Shown in pieces: positions 13,324 through 17,007 of a stretch of 17,007 nt of DNA (its first letter is position 1; each line of letters starts with the position of its first letter). Origin of the DNA: JAMXLO01 sp036494925 (lineage in GTDB: Bacteria; Pseudomonadota; Alphaproteobacteria; Acetobacterales; Acetobacteraceae); contig DASXNR010000302.1 in the NCBI GenBank assembly GCA_036494925.1, positions 1 to 17,007 on the forward strand, given 5' to 3'. A program made the translations under genes and the position numbers. The notes below the pieces were generated by a model. It saw nothing but the letters and a program-made list of their open reading frames with translations, was not told where the DNA came from and did no database searches.

Positions 13324-14043
13324 GTGCGGCTGCTCGCGTGGAACATCCGGCAGGGCGGCGGGTCACGGCTCGCCGGCATCATGGCCGCGATCGCGCGCCA
13401 TGATGCCGATGTGCTGATCCTGTCGGAATACCGCGGCGGCGATTCAGCCGAGCGGTTGCGGGTCGCGCTACAGGCATCCGGGTATCGGCACGTGACGAAG
13501 TTGCTGCCGCCGCCGCAGCGCACCGGCGTGCTGATCGCGGCGCGGCGGCGTTTCGTGGAACGGGGGCCGGTCTGCGTGCGGGTCGAGGAGCCGTGGCGGC
13601 TGGTCGATGTCGATCTCGGCGTGTTGCGGTTGACCGGTGTCTATATGCCGAACCTGCTGAGGAAGGTGCCGTATTGGCAGACTCTGGTCGATGCGTGTGC
13701 GACGCGCGCGATGGGCGACGCGCTGGCGATCGGCGACTTCAACACCTGCCGCGCCTACGTCGATGAGCCGGGTGCGATCGATGCGACCGCGCGTTTCATG
13801 GACAGCATGGACACCATCGGGTTTCGCGACCTGTGGCGGCATCGCTATCCGGATGGGCGCGAGTTCTCCTGGTACAGCCATCGCGGCAATGGGTTCCGCA
13901 TCGATCATGCGTTCCTGTCACCGAGCCTCGCCAGGCGTGCCGGAACGGTTCGCTATTCACACCAGGAACGGCTTGCCGGACTGTCGGATCATTCGGTGCT
14001 GTTGCTGGATCTGCCGCGATCGCGGAAGGGTGCCCTGTCATGA
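13324..14043 (+). CDS. Endonuclease/exonuclease/phosphatase-family protein
   Basis: A 239-residue protein of the EEP (DNase I-like) superfamily, metal-dependent phosphoesterases that act on DNA, RNA, phosphoinositides or nucleotides. The signature residues are in order: Asn7 in LLAWNIRQGGG, Glu35 in LILSEYRG, Asp138 and Asn140 in AIGDFNTCRAY, Asp194-His195 in FRIDHAFLSP and Asp222-His223 in GLSDHSVLLLD. It is a little shorter than ExoIII/APE1 but complete. The start is GTG and lacks a good Shine-Dalgarno sequence, so it probably depends on reading through from the metallo-hydrolase 6 bp upstream. Its stop overlaps the next start (ATGA). An AP-endonuclease-like repair role is possible, but substrate is not determined. 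Confidence 0.87.
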   Translation: MRLLAWNIRQGGGSRLAGIMAAIARHDADVLILSEYRGGDSAERLRVALQASGYRHVTKLLPPPQRTGVLIAARRRFVERGPVCVRVEEPWRLVDVDLGVLRLTGVYMPNLLRKVPYWQTLVDACATRAMGDALAIGDFNTCRAYVDEPGAIDATARFMDSMDTIGFRDLWRHRYPDGREFSWYSHRGNGFRIDHAFLSPSLARRAGTVRYSHQERLAGLSDHSVLLLDLPRSRKGALS

Positions 14044-14909
14044 AATTCGGACTGCGTTATTGCAACACCGGCCGCTACGTGGATCCGGCGCGCGCGATCG
14101 AGCTGATGCAGGCGGCCGAGGCCGCGGGTTTTGAATCGGCATGGACGGTGGAGCACACCGTCATCCCGCGCGGCTACCAATCGGCGTATCCTTACACGAC
14201 CGATGGCCGTCTCCCCGGCGGCGAGGGCGACTTCCTGCTGCCCGATCCGCTGATCTGGATGGCCTACGTCGCCGCGGCCACCACGCAGATCAGGCTTGCC
14301 ACCGGCATCCTGATCCTGCCGCAGCACAATCCGGTCATCGTCGCCAAGCAGGTGGCCACGCTCGACCACATGTCGAACGGCCGCATCCTGCTCGGCATCG
14401 GCGTCGGCTGGCTGAAGGAGGAGTTCGACGCGATCGGTGCGGCATTCGAGAACCGCGGCCGCCGCACCGACGAATACATTGCCGCGATGCGCGAACTCTG
14501 GTCAGCCGACGCGCCGAACTTCGCCGGCCGCTACGTCAGCTTCAAGGACGCGTTCATGCGTCCCAAGCCGGTGAAGCGTGCGGTGCCGATCATCATCGGC
14601 GGCCACACCGAGGCCGCGGCGCGGCGTGCCGGCCGTCTCGGCGACGGCTTCTTCCCTGGCCGCGGCCTGCCGACCGAGCTGATCGAGCTGGTGCGCCACA
14701 CCGCGCGCGAGGCGGGCCGTGATCCGGCTGTAGTGGAGATCACCGTCGGCATGCCGGACGACCTGGCACAGCTTGCCGACTTCGCCGCCGCCGGCGTGTC
14801 GCGCGTGCTGCTGCCGGTGACCGGCGTCGCGGGCCTGGCGCGCAAGGTCGCCGGACCGGAGGACCTGCTCGGCTGGCGCGAAACGATCGAGCGCTGCGCC
14901 TCGCTATGA
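14040..14909 (+). CDS. Luciferase-like (LLM class) flavin or F420-dependent oxidoreductase
   Basis: A 289-residue TIM-barrel oxidoreductase of the bacterial luciferase-like family. It starts MKFGLRYCNTGRY, and AWTVEHTVIPRGYQSAYPY (about 34-52) fits the family's substrate/flavin loop. Other family blocks are ATTQIRLATGILILPQHNP (80-98), the KQVATLDHMSNGRILLGIGVGWLKEEF block (103-129, the best family signature) and PIIIGGHTEAAARRAGRLGDGF (182-203). Members use FMN or coenzyme F420 with alkanes, tetrahydromethanopterin-like or other substrates; in proteobacteria FMN is commoner, so F420 dependence is doubtful. The ATG overlaps the upstream stop by 4 bases, and its own stop overlaps the next start the same way, so it is translationally coupled on both sides. 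Confidence 0.9.
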   Translation: MKFGLRYCNTGRYVDPARAIELMQAAEAAGFESAWTVEHTVIPRGYQSAYPYTTDGRLPGGEGDFLLPDPLIWMAYVAAATTQIRLATGILILPQHNPVIVAKQVATLDHMSNGRILLGIGVGWLKEEFDAIGAAFENRGRRTDEYIAAMRELWSADAPNFAGRYVSFKDAFMRPKPVKRAVPIIIGGHTEAAARRAGRLGDGFFPGRGLPTELIELVRHTAREAGRDPAVVEITVGMPDDLAQLADFAAAGVSRVLLPVTGVAGLARKVAGPEDLLGWRETIERCASL

Positions 14910-15544
14910 ACGCGACGGCGCGCGTCTGCCTGATCGATCTGGATGGTACACTGATCGACTCCCGCCCCGGTATCGCGGCGAGCTGCGAGGCCACGCTGCG
15001 CGCGCTGGGTCACCTGCCCGATCCGGCGTTCGACGTGACGCCGCTGATCGGCCCGCCGCTGCCGCAGGTGATCGCGCGTCTGCTGGCGCGCTACGGGGAT
15101 GACCGCGTCGAGGCCGGGATGACGGCATATCGCGCGCATTACGGCGAAATCGGACTGTATCTGGCGACGGTCTATCCGGGTATTCCCGAGGCGATGCGCA
15201 CTGTGTCACGCCAGGCGCGCTGCTTCGTCGTCACGTCGAAGCGCAAGGACTTTGCCGCGCGCATCGTCGCCTCGCTGGAGTTCGCCGGCACGATCAGCGG
15301 CGTGCATGGCACCGAGCCGGATGGCAGCCTGGACGACAAGGCGCGGCTGATCGCAGCCGTGCTGCGCCACCGGCGCCTCGATCCGAATGACACCATCATG
15401 GTCGGCGACCGCGCGCACGACATCATCGGCGCCCAAGCCAACGGACTGCGTGCGTTCGGCGCGTTATGGGGCTACGGCAGCCGTGAGGAGCTGGAGGCGG
15501 CGGGCGCGGATCGTCTGCTGGCGACACCGGGCGAGTTGGTATAG
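14906..15544 (+). CDS. HAD-superfamily hydrolase, phosphoglycolate-phosphatase-like
   Basis: A 212-residue haloacid-dehalogenase-fold phosphatase, subfamily IA. Motif I is CLIDLDGTLIDSR with nucleophile Asp11 and acid/base Asp13. A cap domain covers about residues 20-85. Motif II is CFVVTSKRKD (Thr110), the motif III lysine is Lys145 in LDDKARLI, and motif IV is IMVGDRAHDIIGA (Asp168 and Asp172). All key residues are present, so it should be an active phosphatase for a small organic phosphate such as phosphoglycolate or a sugar phosphate. The start overlaps the luciferase-like gene by 4 bases (ATGA); the next small gene follows after 10 bp. Specific substrate is unknown. Confidence 0.9.
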   Translation: MNATARVCLIDLDGTLIDSRPGIAASCEATLRALGHLPDPAFDVTPLIGPPLPQVIARLLARYGDDRVEAGMTAYRAHYGEIGLYLATVYPGIPEAMRTVSRQARCFVVTSKRKDFAARIVASLEFAGTISGVHGTEPDGSLDDKARLIAAVLRHRRLDPNDTIMVGDRAHDIIGAQANGLRAFGALWGYGSREELEAAGADRLLATPGELV

Positions 15545-15554
15545 GGGACCCCGC

Positions 15555-15881
15555 ATGGACAAGGATGAATTGACTCGTTGGGCACTGGCGAACGGTTGGC
15601 AGATGATTGCCGGCTGTCCGAGCCTGACCAAGCCGTCCCGTCCCAAGGAAGCGATCGTCCGGATGGTGCTCAAGGAGACGGTGGTGAACCTCGAGGTGAA
15701 GAAGCCGGCCGGCAAGTGGGAGAAGGTCTCGGGCCAAAGCTATGGCAAGGTTCAGCCCGATCCCGATACCGCGCTGCCTTTGGGCCTGGGGCTCGAGACC
15801 ATTCCGGGCTTCACGATGCTCATGCGCGACAACAAGGACCGCATGGTGTTCGCCAGGATGACCGGGACGCCCAAATCCTAG
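15555..15881 (+). CDS. Conserved-looking small protein, unknown function
   Basis: A 108-residue protein not assigned to a family. It begins MDKDELTRWALANGWQMIAG, which resembles small helix-turn-helix-like or HicA-type N-termini in which an ANGW segment precedes a basic strand (about residues 22-40, LTKPSRPKEAIVRMVLKETV). The rest is basic beta-type sequence with a hydrophobic stretch near the end (LPLGLGLETIPGFTMLMR). No signal peptide or membrane segment. The ATG at 15555 follows a weak GGGGACC. It lies 10 bp after the HAD gene and is probably the last gene of the operon. Its TAG stop overlaps the stop of the convergent DUF6481-type gene through a shared CTAG. A nucleic-acid-binding role is a guess. 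Confidence 0.75.
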   Translation: MDKDELTRWALANGWQMIAGCPSLTKPSRPKEAIVRMVLKETVVNLEVKKPAGKWEKVSGQSYGKVQPDPDTALPLGLGLETIPGFTMLMRDNKDRMVFARMTGTPKS

Positions 15882-16246
15882 CGGCGCGACGTCGCCTTCT
15901 GCTGGCGGCGCGCCATGCGCGCGGCGTAGCGTGCGTCGCGCGCCGCCTTCTGTTCAGCCGCACGCGCGACGGCGCGCGCCTCATCGTCGGCAGCGCGGGC
16001 GGCAGCCGCGACATCCTGAGCCTTCTGTTCGGCGGCCTGCCGCGCCGCCGCGGCCGCACGGATGGCCATTCGCTCGGCGTTACGGGCGTCGCGTGCGTCG
16101 CTGATCGCCTTCAAGGCTGCCTGGCGTTCGAGCACGACCGGATCGTCGGGCCCCGGCCGTGCCAGGAACCGCTTCAGTGTCGCAGTCTTCGCGTCCGCGG
16201 CGGTGGTCAGTCGGTCGTTGAAATTGTCGTTCTTGTGAGCCTTCAT
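15878..16246 (-). CDS. DUF6481-type protein, Ala/Arg-rich, function unknown
   Basis: A 122-residue, strongly charged protein. The N-terminus (MKAHKNDNFNDRLTTAADAK, then LKRFLARPGPDDPVVLERQA) has the pattern I associate with the DUF6481 family of alphaproteobacteria. From about residue 40 it is one long Ala/Arg/Glu/Gln-rich helix with basic ends (DARDARNAERMAIRAAAAAR, ending RMARRQQKATSRR), likely coiled coil or unstructured and able to bind nucleic acid. There is no signal peptide. The upstream Shine-Dalgarno sequence is weak, but the start is supported by the conserved-looking beginning. Its stop shares CTAG with the convergent small gene. Two long palindromic repeats lie upstream. Confidence 0.75.
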   Translation of the reverse strand: MKAHKNDNFNDRLTTAADAKTATLKRFLARPGPDDPVVLERQAALKAISDARDARNAERMAIRAAAAARQAAEQKAQDVAAAARAADDEARAVARAAEQKAARDARYAARMARRQQKATSRR

Positions 16247-16286
16247 CGGCGTGGTTTACCACAATCGCAGCGTGCGGGTAGAGGGT

Positions 16287-16376
16287 GATGGGTTTCGCTG
16301 CGCTCTACCCATCCTACCGCAATGGCAACGCGTCCGCGGCAACTCGTAGGATCGGTAGAGCGCAGCGAAACCCATC
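16287..16376. repeat. 90-bp REP-like palindrome
   Basis: Arms 16287-16317 and 16346-16376 are reverse complements at 30 of 31 positions (GATGGGTTTCGCTGCGCTCT at the outer end of the left arm), with a 28-base centre. The word GGGTTTCGCTGCGCTCTACCC is familiar to me from dispersed intergenic repeats in many high-GC proteobacteria; that link is from memory, not a search. It sits just upstream of the DUF6481-type gene. Confidence 0.88.
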
Positions 16377-16417
16377 GAGCCAAGCGATCGCACGAGTTTC
16401 AGAAGAGTAACGAGTCA

Positions 16418-16486
16418 AACCACGGATGCACACGAATGAACACAGATTCTGGCCTCATCCGTGTTCATCTGTGCGAATCCGTGGTT
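16418..16486. repeat. 69-bp imperfect palindrome with CACGGAT words
   Basis: Arms 16418-16447 and 16457-16486 are reverse complements at 25 of 30 positions around a 9-base loop. The arms are built from CACGGAT/CACAGAT/GAACAC words and begin AACCACGGAT. It is similar in word content to the larger palindrome at 2738-2895 and lies 22 bp beyond the aldehyde dehydrogenase stop, where it may also serve as a transcript end. Confidence 0.85.
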
Positions 16487-16507
16487 CCAGAATAAGCAGC
16501 GTGATCG

Positions 16508-17007
16508 CTACGTCCCGATTCCGCCCAACGCCAGGTACTTGATCTCCAGGTAATCCTCGATCCCGTACTTCGACCCCTCGCGTCCCAGCCCCGACGACTT
16601 CATGCCGCCGAACGGTGCCACCTCGGTCGAGATGATCCCCTCGTTGATGCCGATGATGCCGTATTCTAGCGCCTCGGCTACGCGGAAGATCCGCCCCACG
16701 TCGCGCGCATAGAAATACGACGCCAGGCCGAACTCGGTGTCGTTGGCGAGCCTGATCGCCTCCTCCTCGGTCTTGAAGCGGAACAGGGGCGCGACCGGGC
16801 CGAACGTCTCCTCGCGGAAGATCATCGCGTCGTTCGGCACGTTGGCGAGGATGGTCGGTTCGAAGAACGTGCCGCCCAGTTTGTGCCGATGCCCGCCGGT
16901 CACCACCGACGCGCCGCGCTTCACTGCGTCCGCGATGTGTTCCTCGACCTTCTTCACCGCATCGGCGTTGATCAGCGGGCCCTGCGACACGCCGGGCTCC
17001 ATGCCGT
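16508..17007 (-). CDS. Aldehyde dehydrogenase, C-terminal part (5' truncated by window edge)
   Basis: The last 166 or so residues of an NAD(P)-dependent aldehyde dehydrogenase, closest in character to succinate-semialdehyde dehydrogenases (GabD-type). The frame continues past the window end. Visible family blocks are GVSQGPLIN, the ASVVTGGHRHKLGGTFFEPT segment, the NAD-site Glu and Phe in MIFREETFGPVAPLFRF, the NDTEFGLASYFYARD segment, and the terminal GINEGIISTEVAPFGGMKSS followed by GLGREGSKYGIEDYLEIKY. The catalytic cysteine and the general-base glutamate lie upstream and cannot be checked. It would oxidise an aldehyde to the acid in the cytosol, which fits with the nearby reductases and decarboxylase, but no operon link is visible: it is separated from its neighbour by two palindromic repeats. 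Confidence 0.92.
   Translation of the reverse strand, partial: GMEPGVSQGPLINADAVKKVEEHIADAVKRGASVVTGGHRHKLGGTFFEPTILANVPNDAMIFREETFGPVAPLFRFKTEEEAIRLANDTEFGLASYFYARDVGRIFRVAEALEYGIIGINEGIISTEVAPFGGMKSSGLGREGSKYGIEDYLEIKYLALGGIGT

Noticed and set aside
13833..14039. N-terminal extension of the luciferase-like oxidoreductase
   Set aside because: It runs through the 3' end of the EEP gene in another frame; family proteins start at MKFGLR and the ATGA overlap supports the ATG at 14040.
1..17007. tRNA genes, CRISPR arrays, IS elements and prophage attachment sites
   Set aside because: No tRNA T-loop with a matching acceptor stem, no regularly spaced direct repeats, and no transposase or integrase motifs were seen on either strand.

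Overview
This is a gene-dense, high-GC window from a proteobacterium, most likely an alphaproteobacterium. The main hints are the DnaE C-terminus and a DUF6481-type protein; the genus cannot be settled from the sequence alone. About 18 genes are supported. Most sit in short operons with ATGA/GTGA stop-start overlaps. There are no rRNA or tRNA genes, CRISPR arrays, transposases or integrases. Both ends are cut genes: the C-terminal third of dnaE on the left and the C-terminal part of an aldehyde dehydrogenase on the right.

Layout. (1) 1-2735: the dnaE end, a convergent two-helix membrane protein, an AT-rich regulatory stretch with a stable leader hairpin, then a coupled pair (a 99-residue helical protein and an isochorismatase-family hydrolase). 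(2) 2738-2895: a roughly 158-bp near-perfect palindrome between convergent genes. (3) 2921-4702: a cupin divergent from a coupled NAD-dependent epimerase/cupredoxin pair. (4) 4703-5115: 413 bp without a convincing gene. (5) 5116-9080, minus strand: an outer-membrane-type lipoprotein (glycine zipper plus SH3) translationally coupled to an exported WD40/caspase-like protease. (6) 9224-11206: a ketopantoate-reductase-family protein followed by an aldo/keto reductase. (7) 11238-12362, minus strand: a split ThDP decarboxylase resembling the sulfopyruvate decarboxylase alpha/beta subunits. (8) 12445-15881: an operon running in the opposite direction with a metallo-beta-lactamase-fold hydrolase, an endonuclease/exonuclease/phosphatase-fold protein, a luciferase-like oxidoreductase, a HAD phosphatase and a small unknown protein. 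(9) 15878-17007: a DUF6481-type protein, two more long palindromic repeats and the aldehyde dehydrogenase fragment.

How the genes may work together. The lipoprotein/caspase pair is the strongest candidate for a little-described system: an anchored envelope partner and a periplasmic caspase-like protease with a complete His/Cys dyad, forced into co-expression by a 4-base overlap. The run of oxidoreductases, hydrolases, split 2-oxoacid decarboxylase and aldehyde dehydrogenase from 9.2 kb onward suggests small-molecule catabolism of 2-oxo acids and aldehydes, but no substrate can be assigned from the sequence. The three long palindromes lie only in gene ends and gaps and look like dispersed REP-type intergenic elements.
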